Assembly (NCBI GenBank): GCA_944390275.1
Contig: CALXPL010000003.1
Location: 144,373-208,372 of the forward strand
Direction of reading: 5' to 3'
DNA from: an uncultured Alphaproteobacteria bacterium
GTDB lineage: Bacteria > Pseudomonadota > Alphaproteobacteria > RF32 > CAG-239
Length of the DNA stretch: 64,000 bases
Of the stretch, positions 1 through 7,936 are shown in pieces; positions within the stretch are counted from its first letter, which is position 1; every line of letters starts with the position of its first letter. The position numbers and the translations under genes are program-made. The notes under the pieces are model-generated. The model was not told the origin of the DNA. It worked only from the letters and a program-made list of their open reading frames with translations, and did not search any database.

Positions 1-1
1 A

Positions 2-544
2 GGAAAAATCGGTTTGGTTTTGGCAAACGGTGCTTTATCTACTCAAACCAGCGGTGAAGGCGAAATCAGAAAACGCATTATTGAAGCCGATTTGGTAGAA
101 GGTATTGTCGCTTTGCCGCCGCAATTGTTTTATAGCGTTACAATTCCGGTTACTTTATGGTTTATCAGCCGCGATAAAGCACAAAAAGGCAAAACTTTGT
201 TTATTGATGCACGCAAAATGGGCTATATGGCCGACCGCAAACACCGTGATTTTACAGATGAAGACATCAAAAAAATTGCCGACACTTTTACCGCTTTTCA
301 AGAAGGAACATTGGAAGATGTTAAAGGCTTTTGTGCCGTAGCCAGCACGGAAGATATTGCCAAACAAGATTATATCTTAACCCCAGGACGATATGTGGGG
401 ATTGAGGAGCAAGCAGATGATGGCGAACCTTTTGAAGATAAGATGAAACGGCTGACAACCGAGCTTAAAGATATGTTTGAGCAGTCTGACCACTTGCAAA
501 ACGAAATCAAAGAAAAGTTAAAAAGTATTGGATGGGAGATGTGA
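2..544 (+). CDS. hsdM: Type I restriction-modification methyltransferase subunit HsdM, C-terminal part
   Basis: The reading frame is already open at the left edge, so only about the last 180 residues are present. Their start, around GKIGLVLANGALST, matches the region just after the NPPF catalytic segment of type I adenine methyltransferases. The stretch IRKRIIEADLVEGIVALPPQ is typical of HsdM. The C-terminal half carries the usual helical tail that contacts HsdS. HsdM transfers a methyl group from S-adenosylmethionine to adenine in the target chosen by HsdS. The first in-frame TTG (position 14) is internal and not a true start. The gene heads an operon ending with hsdR, and its end overlaps the next gene by 13 bases. 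The family call is firm; the catalytic part lies outside the window. Confidence 0.93.
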   Translation, partial: GKIGLVLANGALSTQTSGEGEIRKRIIEADLVEGIVALPPQLFYSVTIPVTLWFISRDKAQKGKTLFIDARKMGYMADRKHRDFTDEDIKKIADTFTAFQEGTLEDVKGFCAVASTEDIAKQDYILTPGRYVGIEEQADDGEPFEDKMKRLTTELKDMFEQSDHLQNEIKEKLKSIGWEM

Positions 545-1329
545 AAGTGATTTTTCTAAGTCATAATTATAAGGATAAACCAGTTGTTAGACAGGTCGCT
601 CAAACATTGGAAAGTGTTTATGGACAAGAAAATGTATTTTATGATGAATGGTCAATACAACCTGGCGATAGCATAATTGAAAATATGAATCAAGGATTGG
701 AGAGATGTAGATATTTTTTCTTTTTTGTTAGTAAAAACAGTTTGGCTAGTAATATGGTAAGATTGGAATGGCAGGCAGCTTTAATGAAAATTAACAGTGG
801 AATAAAATTTATACCTATTCGACTTGATAAATCAACCATGCCTGCTATTTTAGCACAAACTCTGTATATTGATTTATTTACATATGGTTTAGAAACTTCA
901 GTTCGACAAATTATTGACGTTATAAATGGTCAAAACACTTATAAATGGGTAAATAAATTTAGTAACTTAATTGCTAATATATCACAAGATAAAGATAAAA
1001 CAAAAATAGAAATTATTGCAACATATTATATGGAGCCACATTCTCAGTACTTGATACTCGTAGACAATCAAGAAAATGATTTAACTTGGAATGTTCTTCA
1101 TTTTTCAAGTTATGAAACTGGATTTAATAAGGATATTCAATTCAGTAGCGGCGTACATAATTGTATTCTAATTGCAGTTTCTTCTGCGACTTCTCCAGGC
1201 TTTCCTGTCGAGATAGAGCTTAGACCCAGAAATGGTGCTATTATTAAAGTCTTGGATGTAATGCATGCAACCTCTAGAACAAGTTTTTCATCTATTCCGA
1301 CAAAATGGGTGGAAAATTTAGATAACTAG
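532..1329 (+). CDS. TIR-domain protein embedded in the type I RM operon
   Basis: This is a 265-residue protein. Residues 3-130 form a TIR domain: VIFLSHNYKDK is the first beta strand with its loop, FYDEWSIQPGD is box 2, and Glu79 in SNMVRLEW sits where the catalytic glutamate of NAD-cleaving TIR domains lies. The Trp often seen four residues earlier in the SxWxxxE motif is replaced by Met75. Residues 145-265 are beta-rich and match no family I can name. The ATG start overlaps the end of hsdM, which suggests translational coupling; a GTG at 541 is an alternative start. Bacterial TIR proteins commonly act in antiphage defence by depleting NAD or making nucleotide signals. A defence role here is inferred from the fold and the RM context. 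Confidence 0.82.
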   Translation: MGDVKVIFLSHNYKDKPVVRQVAQTLESVYGQENVFYDEWSIQPGDSIIENMNQGLERCRYFFFFVSKNSLASNMVRLEWQAALMKINSGIKFIPIRLDKSTMPAILAQTLYIDLFTYGLETSVRQIIDVINGQNTYKWVNKFSNLIANISQDKDKTKIEIIATYYMEPHSQYLILVDNQENDLTWNVLHFSSYETGFNKDIQFSSGVHNCILIAVSSATSPGFPVEIELRPRNGAIIKVLDVMHATSRTSFSSIPTKWVENLDN

Positions 1330-1390
1330 CTTAAAATTTACGAATTAGAAGTAAATCTGAGAGATTATAAAGGCAAGGAGAGAAGGAGAG

Positions 1391-1807
1391 ATGAATAATT
1401 CGGAACTGGACATTTCAAACTTGGCAAAGTGTATTGATAGCCTTAAGACTTGCACGGCAGATTATAAGGCAGCACCAAGCGAGGTGATGAAAGGCTATAT
1501 TGCGGATGCTTGTGTTAAGCGGTTTGAGTTTACGGTTGAGACAGCTTGGAAGACGATGAAAAAATATCTTAAGCTGGAATATGGCAAAAAAGATGATGAA
1601 TTGACCATGAACAACATCTTTCGGCTTATGGAAGGATTAGGTTTTGTTCGCTCTTGGGAAAAGTGGCGTTTTTATTATGATAAACGCAATGACACCAGTC
1701 ATGAATATAACCAAGAAAAAGCCGCCAAACTTTTGCCGATTGTTGATGAATTTGTGGCAGATTGTGAATTTTTATATGAAAAGCTGAAAAAAGCACTAGG
1801 GGAATAG
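1391..1807 (+). CDS. HepT-type HEPN RNase toxin (nucleotidyltransferase substrate-binding family)
   Basis: This 138-residue all-helical protein resembles the HI0074 / HepT family. Residues 99-106 read RNDTSHEY, an exact RX4HXY motif. In HepT this motif holds the RNase residues and the tyrosine that the partner MntA nucleotidyltransferase modifies with AMP. An AAGGAGAGAAGGAGAG Shine-Dalgarno tract lies just upstream. The stop codon abuts the start of the next gene, whose first domain is an MntA-type nucleotidyltransferase, so toxin and antitoxin domains are adjacent and probably co-translated. In characterised systems HepT is a toxin or abortive-infection effector silenced by AMPylation. The odd feature is its position inside an hsdMSR operon, with the antitoxin fused to HsdS. 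Confidence 0.85.
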   Translation: MNNSELDISNLAKCIDSLKTCTADYKAAPSEVMKGYIADACVKRFEFTVETAWKTMKKYLKLEYGKKDDELTMNNIFRLMEGLGFVRSWEKWRFYYDKRNDTSHEYNQEKAAKLLPIVDEFVADCEFLYEKLKKALGE

Positions 1808-3283
1808 ATGATAGCCGGCATAACTGAAAAAGAACAAAAAATAATTGAGCGTATCTTGGATAAATATCGCAAGGATTATGCCTTTTTTTATTATGGCTCG
1901 CGCGTTAAGGGCACTTATGAAAAAACTTCTGATTTGGATGTTTTAATCAAAGGCAAGGCTGAAATGCCTTTGGCCGTTTTGCAAGAAATAAAAGAAGAAT
2001 TTGATAATAGTGATTTGCCCTATATTGTTAATTTTTCAGATTATTATAAATTAGACAACTCTTTTTATGAGCGTATCCAACCCGACCTTATTCCCTATAA
2101 CTGGAAAGAGGTTAAGTTGGGGGATGTTGCTGAGATTACCTCAAGCAAAAGAATCTTTATGGCTGATTATGTATCGGAAGGAATTCCGTTTTATAGATCT
2201 AAAGAAGTAATAGAAAAGCAAAAAGGTAATAATATATCAACAGAACTTTTTATCTCTGAAGATAAATATAATGAAATTAAAAATAAATTTTCCGTGCCTT
2301 TTAGTGGTGATATCCTACTAACATCTGTTGGCACTTTAGGAATTCCCTATATAGTAAAAGATAATGAACGCTTTTATTTTAAAGATGGAAATCTAACTTG
2401 GATAAAGAAAAGTAATGTGATTTATCCTCTATTTTTATACTATTTTTTTCTTTCTCAGATTGGTAAAAACAAACTTGAAAATATTTCTATAGGAACAACA
2501 CAAAAAGCAATTACTATTATCGGATTGAAAAATATCACTATATCTTTACCCCCTCTTGAGGTGCAGAAGAAGATTGCGGGGGTGTTGGGGGCTTTGGATG
2601 ATAAAATTGAGCTGAACAACAAAATCAATCAAAACCTTGAAGCCCAAGCCCAAGCTTTGTTCAAATCTTGGTTTGTTGACTTTGAACCTTTCGGCGGCAA
2701 AATGCCCGATGATTGGGTTGAAAGTGATATTTATAGTATAGCTAATATTATATATGGAGCACCTTTTTCCTCTCGTTTGTTTAATAGTGAGAAAAAGGGC
2801 AAACCTATAATTAGAATTAGGGATTTAAAAAATCAATATTCTGATACATACACAGAAGAACTCCATCCTAAGGCATATTTAATACATTCCGGAGATATTG
2901 TGGTCGGAATGGATGGAGAGTTCAAACCATACATTTGGGGAAGTGACGATGCACTTCTCAATCAGCGAGTTTGTGTTTTCCAAAATAAGAGGTCTGAAGG
3001 AAAAATGTTTCTTTATTTAACAATAAAGCCTCTTTTAAATGAAGTAGAACAAACTGAGGTTGCAACTACTGTTATTCATATTGGAAAACAAGATTTTGAT
3101 AACTTTAAAATAAGATTACCAGAATCTCGCGTATTAGATTCTTTTGATGAGATAACAAATCCAATTTACGAAAAAATTGTGTTAAATTCATTGGAATGTA
3201 AACGATTAGCAGAGTTGAGAGATACTCTCCTCCCCAAGCTCATGTCCGGCGAAATTAATGTAAATAGTATCAAAATAGATTAG
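1808..3283 (+). CDS. hsdS: MntA-type nucleotidyltransferase fused to HsdS specificity subunit
   Basis: The protein has 491 residues. Residues 1-90 form a minimal nucleotidyltransferase domain with a perfect GSX10DXD motif (Gly30, Ser31, Asp42, Asp44), as in MntA antitoxins. From about residue 95 it continues as an HsdS: a first target-recognition domain, a conserved coil beginning LPPLEVQKKIAGVLGALDDK, a second recognition domain from about 300, and a terminal coil ending LRDTLLPKLMSGEI. HsdS selects the DNA sequence for both HsdM and HsdR. Ordinary HsdS proteins of about 400 residues lack the N-terminal domain, so this is a true fusion in one uninterrupted frame. It follows the HepT gene with no gap. 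I infer that antitoxin activity is physically tied to the specificity subunit. Confidence 0.9.
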   Translation: MIAGITEKEQKIIERILDKYRKDYAFFYYGSRVKGTYEKTSDLDVLIKGKAEMPLAVLQEIKEEFDNSDLPYIVNFSDYYKLDNSFYERIQPDLIPYNWKEVKLGDVAEITSSKRIFMADYVSEGIPFYRSKEVIEKQKGNNISTELFISEDKYNEIKNKFSVPFSGDILLTSVGTLGIPYIVKDNERFYFKDGNLTWIKKSNVIYPLFLYYFFLSQIGKNKLENISIGTTQKAITIIGLKNITISLPPLEVQKKIAGVLGALDDKIELNNKINQNLEAQAQALFKSWFVDFEPFGGKMPDDWVESDIYSIANIIYGAPFSSRLFNSEKKGKPIIRIRDLKNQYSDTYTEELHPKAYLIHSGDIVVGMDGEFKPYIWGSDDALLNQRVCVFQNKRSEGKMFLYLTIKPLLNEVEQTEVATTVIHIGKQDFDNFKIRLPESRVLDSFDEITNPIYEKIVLNSLECKRLAELRDTLLPKLMSGEINVNSIKID

Positions 3284-3297
3284 GATATAGAAATATT

Positions 3298-4152
3298 ATG
3301 ACAAGAAAAAATATTTTTGAAATCTTAGAGGAAAAATATGATATAGAAAAGGAATTTAAAACGGTCATAGGTTTATTTTTTCATCCCACTTTAATGCTGC
3401 ATACAAATCAACAGGTATCAATAGAGGTGGCTTTGGATAAAGCTTATTTTTATGCTTGGAAACAGCGTGGATGTTGTATTAACAGTGAGGATATGAGAAA
3501 TAGATTAGACCTTGACACTTTCATTCTAGAAGAAGGGGTAGAATGTGATTTAGAGTTTAAAATCCAATATTTAGAATATATTTGTAATTTGATAAATCTT
3601 TCGAATACTAAATTGAGTTATCCTTATTTTCAAAAAACAAAGGAATATGTAATTTTGGAACAAAACGTAGATATTCTACTCAGTCATCTTAATTATGAAA
3701 AAGTTATATTTAAAGAAGAGGAAAAAGTTATTCTTGTTCCTAAAACCCCTGCGGCAACGGCTGTGGCTGAAATTTCTTCAAAAGATGTAGCTTTTGCAAT
3801 TTTGAAATATCATCATGCATCACTCAAAGGGCAAGTTGAAGAAAAAAGAAAACTTTTGCGTTCTATCGCCAACGAATACGAGCCTTTACTTAATAAGCCA
3901 ATTGATGGATTTAAGGAATATTTTGACAAAGCAACAAATATGCTTAACAATATGAATATTCGCCATAATAACAAATCAGGCAAAAATAAAAAAGAGCTTG
4001 TTGACCAAATGAGTGATGAAGAATTAGAAAGCTGGTATGATGAGTTGTATCAACTCCTTTTGTTCTGTGTCTTGATAAAAGACAATAGAGACCGTAAAGA
4101 TAAAGTTGATGAATTGCTCAAACGCATAAATGCCAAAACGGAGAAACAATAA
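3298..4152 (+). CDS. Unknown helical protein in the RM operon
   Basis: I do not recognise this 284-residue protein. It is mostly helical and highly charged, with no signal peptide or membrane segment. A Pro/Ala-rich linker near residues 145-155 separates an N-terminal half with several Cys and Tyr residues from a C-terminal half beginning around AILKYHHASLKGQ. The C-terminal half resembles HEPN-like four-helix proteins in general character, but no RX4-6H motif is visible (the nearest is IRHNNKSG). It lies 14 bases after hsdS and 12 bases before the trypco2-like gene, all on one strand, so it is probably co-transcribed with the RM genes. A role in defence is inferred from position only. Confidence 0.7.
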   Translation: MTRKNIFEILEEKYDIEKEFKTVIGLFFHPTLMLHTNQQVSIEVALDKAYFYAWKQRGCCINSEDMRNRLDLDTFILEEGVECDLEFKIQYLEYICNLINLSNTKLSYPYFQKTKEYVILEQNVDILLSHLNYEKVIFKEEEKVILVPKTPAATAVAEISSKDVAFAILKYHHASLKGQVEEKRKLLRSIANEYEPLLNKPIDGFKEYFDKATNMLNNMNIRHNNKSGKNKKELVDQMSDEELESWYDELYQLLLFCVLIKDNRDRKDKVDELLKRINAKTEKQ

Positions 4153-4164
4153 AGGAATAGCGCC

Positions 4165-4485
4165 ATGGAATTAAAAGATTTCATTGAACAATCCGTATCT
4201 GATATTATAGATGCAACTAAAACAATAAAAACAAAATATAATGTTGGCCATCCTACAAAGCATCCGATAGTTAATTCTAGCATATACGATGCAAATCGTA
4301 AACCTCATGAAATAGAGTTTGACATAGCCGTTACGACATCTGAAAATGGCATTGCGAAAGCTGGATCAAAAATAGGAATTAGTGTATTAGGAGCAAATAT
4401 AAATGGGGAAAAAGGATTTACAAATGAAAATTGCTCTCGTATAAAATTTTCTATTCCCTTCTATCCTGAATATATAAATAATTAA
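4165..4485 (+). CDS. Trypco2-like small protein (trypsin-co-occurring domain family)
   Basis: This 106-residue protein begins MELKDFIEQSVSDIIDA, has a central strand HEIEFDIAVTTSE and ends SRIKFSIPFYPE. That order (N-terminal helix, IEFDxAV strand, Gly-rich middle, SRIKFSxP strand) is what I recall for trypco2 domains, which Aravind and colleagues described in bacterial conflict systems next to trypsin-like or STAND effectors. No such effector is visible nearby. The Gly-rich middle is shorter than in typical members. It sits directly before hsdR with an AAAGGACAC Shine-Dalgarno between them. The assignment is from memory of the pattern and should be checked with a profile search. Confidence 0.6.
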   Translation: MELKDFIEQSVSDIIDATKTIKTKYNVGHPTKHPIVNSSIYDANRKPHEIEFDIAVTTSENGIAKAGSKIGISVLGANINGEKGFTNENCSRIKFSIPFYPEYINN

Positions 4486-4496
4486 AGGACACAAAC

Positions 4497-7400
4497 ATGA
4501 CCACGTATTTTGAAAATCCTGTCAATGAAAATGCTTATGAAGCCTCAATTATTGAGCTGTTTCAAAATATGGGGTATGTTCATGTTTATGGGCCGGATAT
4601 TGACAATCGCGACTTTACTTCTCCTTTATATGACGAAGTTTTAGAAGAAGCATTGGTTCGGCTTAACCCTAAGCTTCCGCAAGCTGCGATTAATGAGGCT
4701 TTGTTTAAGCTACGGAATTTTGAAAATGCCGAATTAGTGCAGAAAAACGCTATTTTTATGGATTATCTGCAAAACGGAATTACCGTCCGCTATACGGAAA
4801 AAGGCGAACCTAAAGATACGATTGTTTATCTTATCGATTATGATAAACCAGCTAACAACTCTTTTATTATTGCAAATCAATGGACTTTTGTTGAAAACAG
4901 TGAAAAACGCCCTGATATTTTGCTGTTCATCAACGGTTTGCCCTTGGTTTTGATGGAGCTAAAATCTCCATCTCGTGAAGAAACTGATGTTTCTGCCGCT
5001 TATCGCCAAATTCAAAACTATAAATATGAAATTCCTTCTATGTTTATTTATAATGCCATTTGTGTAATGAGCGACTTGTTGACGTCAAAGGCAGGAACTC
5101 TCACTTCCGGCGAAGACCGCTTCATGGAATGGAAAACGGTTGATGGCTCTTATGAAAATACGCAACATGCGCAATTTGATACTTTCTTTATGGGAATCTT
5201 TACCAAAGAGCGTCTATTGGATATTTTGAAAAACTTTATCTGTTTTTCTAATGAAAACAAAGGGCTTGTTAAAATTATGGCGGCTTATCACCAATATTTT
5301 GCCGTAAAAAAAGCCATCACCTCGACCAAGCACGCCACCGAAACCGACGGTAAAGGCGGTGTCTTTTGGCATACGCAAGGAAGTGGAAAATCTTTATCTA
5401 TGGTCTTTTATGCTCATCTGTTGCAAAAAGCCTTAAACAGTCCAACAATCGTGGTTATTACTGACCGCAACGACTTAGACGACCAGCTTTATAGTCAATT
5501 TGCCAAGTGTAAAGACTTTTTACGTCAAGAGCCTATTCAAGCCGAAAGTCGTGCTCACCTCAAAAAACTCTTAGGCGGAATTAAAGCCAACGGAATTTTC
5601 TTTACGACTATGCAGAAGTTTGAGGAATCCGGCGAAGCATTATCAAAACGGCGCAATATTATCGTGATGGCCGATGAAGCCCACCGCGGACAATATGGTC
5701 TGACCGAAAAAATAGATGAAAAAACCGGAAAAATCAAAATCGGAGCTGCCCGCATTATTCGTGATTCCTTACCCAATGCCACATATATCGGCTTTACCGG
5801 CACGCCGATTTCCACCAAAGACCGCAGCACACGTGAGGTTTTCGGCAACTATATTGATGTTTATGATATGACGCAAGCGGTGGAAGATGGTGCAACACGT
5901 CCGGTTTATTATGAAAGCCGCGTGATTAAACTTCATCTAAAACCGGAAGTTTTGCATTTGATTGATGCCGAATATGACCTTATGGCTCATAATGCCGATC
6001 CCGAAGTGATTGAAAAGAGCAAAAAGCAACTCGGACAAATGGAAACTATTTTGGGCGATGACAGCACCATCAATTCTCTGGTTACCGATATTTTAGACCA
6101 TTATGAAAATAACCGTGCCAGCCTCTTGACCGGAAAAGCTATGATTGTGGCTTATTCTCGTCCGATTGCAATGAAAATATATCGCAAAATCTTAGAACTC
6201 CGTCCCGATTGGCAAGAAAAAGTCGCCGTGGTTATGACTTCTGATAACAATGACCCCGAAGATTGGCACAATATCGTTGGCAACAAGGCCTATAAGGAAG
6301 AATTAGCCCGCAAGTTCAAAGATAATTCAGATCCACTCAAAATTGCCATCGTGGTTGATATGTGGCTGACCGGATTTGATGTTCCGTCCCTTGCTACAAT
6401 GTATGTTTATAAGCCGATGAGCGGACACAACCTGATGCAAGCAATCGCCCGTGTTAACCGCGTTTTCCAAGACAAAGAAGGTGGTTTGGTGGTCGATTAT
6501 GTCGGAATTGCCAGCGCTTTGAAGCAAGCCATGAATGATTATACTATCCGCGACCGCAAAAATTATGGTGATACGGATATTTCAACCGTTGCTAAACCGA
6601 AATTTATTGAAAAATTGGAAGTTTGCCGCGGTTTGTTGTATGGGTTCGATTATTCCGGCTTTGCTAAAGGCAGCAATTTGGAAAGAGCAAAACTTATCAG
6701 CGGTGCTGTAAACTTTATTATTGCCCGTGAAAAAGAAAAACAAAAAGAAGATTTTGTTAAAGAGGCTTTGCTCCTAAAACAGGCTCTTTCTTTGTGTTCA
6801 TCTTTAATCGAAGAAAACTTGCGTATTGAAGCCGCCTTTATGGAAGCTGTGCGTGTTTTGGTTGTCCGTTTAACTTGTTCTGGCAATAGCGGCAAGAAAA
6901 TCTCTCTGCCCGAAATGAACGAGAGAATAAATGAACTTCTGAAACAAAGTATTAAAAGCGATGGCGTTATCAATCTGTTTTCTGATATCAAAGAAGAATT
7001 TTCTCTGTTTGATCCTAAGTTTTTGGAAGAAATCTCAAAAATGAAGGAGAAAAACTTGGCGGTTGAATTGCTCAAAAAATTAATAGCCGAGCAAATCAGC
7101 ATTTATCGCCGTACAAACGTTGTTAAATCTGAAAAATTCAGCGAAATAATCCAAGAGGCAATGAACCGTTATCTGAACGGTATGCTCACCAATGAACAAG
7201 TCATTGAAGAACTCTTAAACTTAGCTAAACAAATTGCCACAGCACAAAAAGAAGGTGATGATTTGGGGTTAACTCCTGATGAAATGGCCTTTTATGATGC
7301 TTTAACCAAGCCTCAAGCCGTTAAAGATTTCTATGAAAACGATGAACTTGTCGCCATTACCAAAGAACTAACCGAGGCTTTGCGCAAAAATAAAACTATC

Positions 7401-7556
7401 GACTGGCAAAAAAGAGAAAATGCTCGAGCAAAAATGCGTATGATGATTAAAAAGCTCCTTAAAAAGCATAAATATCCGCCGGAAGGTATGGAAGATGCCG
7501 TTCAAACCGTTATGACTCAATGCGAGCTTTGGACAGATAATGTTATGGAAGCGTAA
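4497..7556 (+). CDS. hsdR: Type I restriction endonuclease subunit HsdR
   Basis: At 1019 residues this is full length for the family. The PD-(D/E)xK nuclease domain is at the N terminus, with Asp140 in RPDILL and Glu154-x-Lys156 in MELKS. The translocase has a Walker A GSGKS at 295-299, DEAH at 393-396 and TGTPI shortly after. A long helical C-terminal domain binds HsdM. HsdR translocates DNA using ATP and cuts it far from unmethylated sites. All key residues are present, so the enzyme is probably active. It is the last gene of the operon; a 33-bp palindrome begins 10 bases after the stop codon. Confidence 0.96.
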   Translation: MTTYFENPVNENAYEASIIELFQNMGYVHVYGPDIDNRDFTSPLYDEVLEEALVRLNPKLPQAAINEALFKLRNFENAELVQKNAIFMDYLQNGITVRYTEKGEPKDTIVYLIDYDKPANNSFIIANQWTFVENSEKRPDILLFINGLPLVLMELKSPSREETDVSAAYRQIQNYKYEIPSMFIYNAICVMSDLLTSKAGTLTSGEDRFMEWKTVDGSYENTQHAQFDTFFMGIFTKERLLDILKNFICFSNENKGLVKIMAAYHQYFAVKKAITSTKHATETDGKGGVFWHTQGSGKSLSMVFYAHLLQKALNSPTIVVITDRNDLDDQLYSQFAKCKDFLRQEPIQAESRAHLKKLLGGIKANGIFFTTMQKFEESGEALSKRRNIIVMADEAHRGQYGLTEKIDEKTGKIKIGAARIIRDSLPNATYIGFTGTPISTKDRSTREVFGNYIDVYDMTQAVEDGATRPVYYESRVIKLHLKPEVLHLIDAEYDLMAHNADPEVIEKSKKQLGQMETILGDDSTINSLVTDILDHYENNRASLLTGKAMIVAYSRPIAMKIYRKILELRPDWQEKVAVVMTSDNNDPEDWHNIVGNKAYKEELARKFKDNSDPLKIAIVVDMWLTGFDVPSLATMYVYKPMSGHNLMQAIARVNRVFQDKEGGLVVDYVGIASALKQAMNDYTIRDRKNYGDTDISTVAKPKFIEKLEVCRGLLYGFDYSGFAKGSNLERAKLISGAVNFIIAREKEKQKEDFVKEALLLKQALSLCSSLIEENLRIEAAFMEAVRVLVVRLTCSGNSGKKISLPEMNERINELLKQSIKSDGVINLFSDIKEEFSLFDPKFLEEISKMKEKNLAVELLKKLIAEQISIYRRTNVVKSEKFSEIIQEAMNRYLNGMLTNEQVIEELLNLAKQIATAQKEGDDLGLTPDEMAFYDALTKPQAVKDFYENDELVAITKELTEALRKNKTIDWQKRENARAKMRMMIKKLLKKHKYPPEGMEDAVQTVMTQCELWTDNVMEA

Positions 7557-7566
7557 GTTTATTCTT

Positions 7567-7599
7567 TGTCCACCATTTTATATATATAAATGGTGGACA
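7567..7599. repeat. 33-bp palindrome, left copy bounding the DUF805/PLD cassette
   Basis: The arms TGTCCACCATTT and AAATGGTGGACA flank an alternating TA core; an outer T-A pair extends it to 35 bp. No run of T follows on either strand, unlike the intrinsic terminators elsewhere in the window. A second copy of the same length lies at 10224-10256. The two are identical at 28 of 33 positions, and four of the five differences make two compensated base pairs (C-G to A-T and C-G to T-A). Confidence 0.85.
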
Positions 7600-7629
7600 A
7601 TAAAATAATCCTTGATTTTGAAAAATATT

Positions 7630-7657
7630 TTAGCTAGCATTTTGTTAGCTAATTTTT
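7630..7657 (+). terminator. Possible weak terminator after hsdR
   Basis: TTAGCTA and TAGCTAA arms around a short AT loop are followed by a run of T. The stem is short and AT-only, so it is weak. It would separate hsdR transcription from the leader RNA that begins just downstream. Confidence 0.4.
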
Positions 7658-7673
7658 TTATTAGTTAGTACCT

Positions 7674-7919
7674 AATAAGGTGCGGAGCTGTCGAAAGCTC
7701 TTATTGCGTACGGTGTTGGGATATACATCGTTATATTGTTATTCTTTAATAACAGTAAATATATCCCCGATTCATAGTGATATGGTCGGGGAGCTTTTAG
7801 CATATGTCCAGAAACTGTATTTTAATAAAAAAATATGGTTTTAAAAGCTATAAGAGTCATTTACGCAATATGATTTTCGAACTCTCCGGCCACCTTATTG
7901 ATAGGTGGTTTTTCTTTTA
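7674..7919 (+). ncRNA. Structured leader RNA with attenuator-like terminator, upstream of the DUF805 gene
   Basis: About 246 bases fold into nested helices visible by eye. The closing helix pairs AATAAGGTG (7674-7682) perfectly with CACCTTATT (7891-7899) and continues as CGGAG (7683-7687) with CTCCG (7884-7888) across a two-base bulge. Inside are ATTGCGTA (7703-7710) with TACGCAAT (7862-7869), GGGATATA (7718) with TATATCCC (7760), GTTATT/AATAAC (7738-7753), CCCCGA/TCGGGG (7765-7791) and AGCTTTTA/TAAAAGCT (7792-7849). A terminator hairpin, CCACCT/AGGTGG (7890-7908) plus a T tract, shares its left arm with the closing helix, so the two are mutually exclusive. The next gene's Shine-Dalgarno follows at once. 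This is the layout of a transcription-attenuating regulatory RNA. From memory, an RNA motif named DUF805 has been reported upstream of DUF805 genes; whether this belongs to it is untested. Confidence 0.7.
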
Positions 7920-7936
7920 GAAAGGAGAGGAATTTC

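Noticed and set aside
7567..7599. The left palindrome as a simple intrinsic terminator of hsdR
   Set aside because: No T tract follows, unlike other terminators here, and the near-identical copy at 10224 points to another or an added role. A terminator role is not excluded.
7674..7919. tmRNA or split tRNA-like gene, because of TTCGAACTCTCCGGCCACC near 7877
   Set aside because: The apparent T arm cannot form a 5-bp stem, no tag peptide or D arm is present, and the CCACC bases are part of a terminator hairpin.
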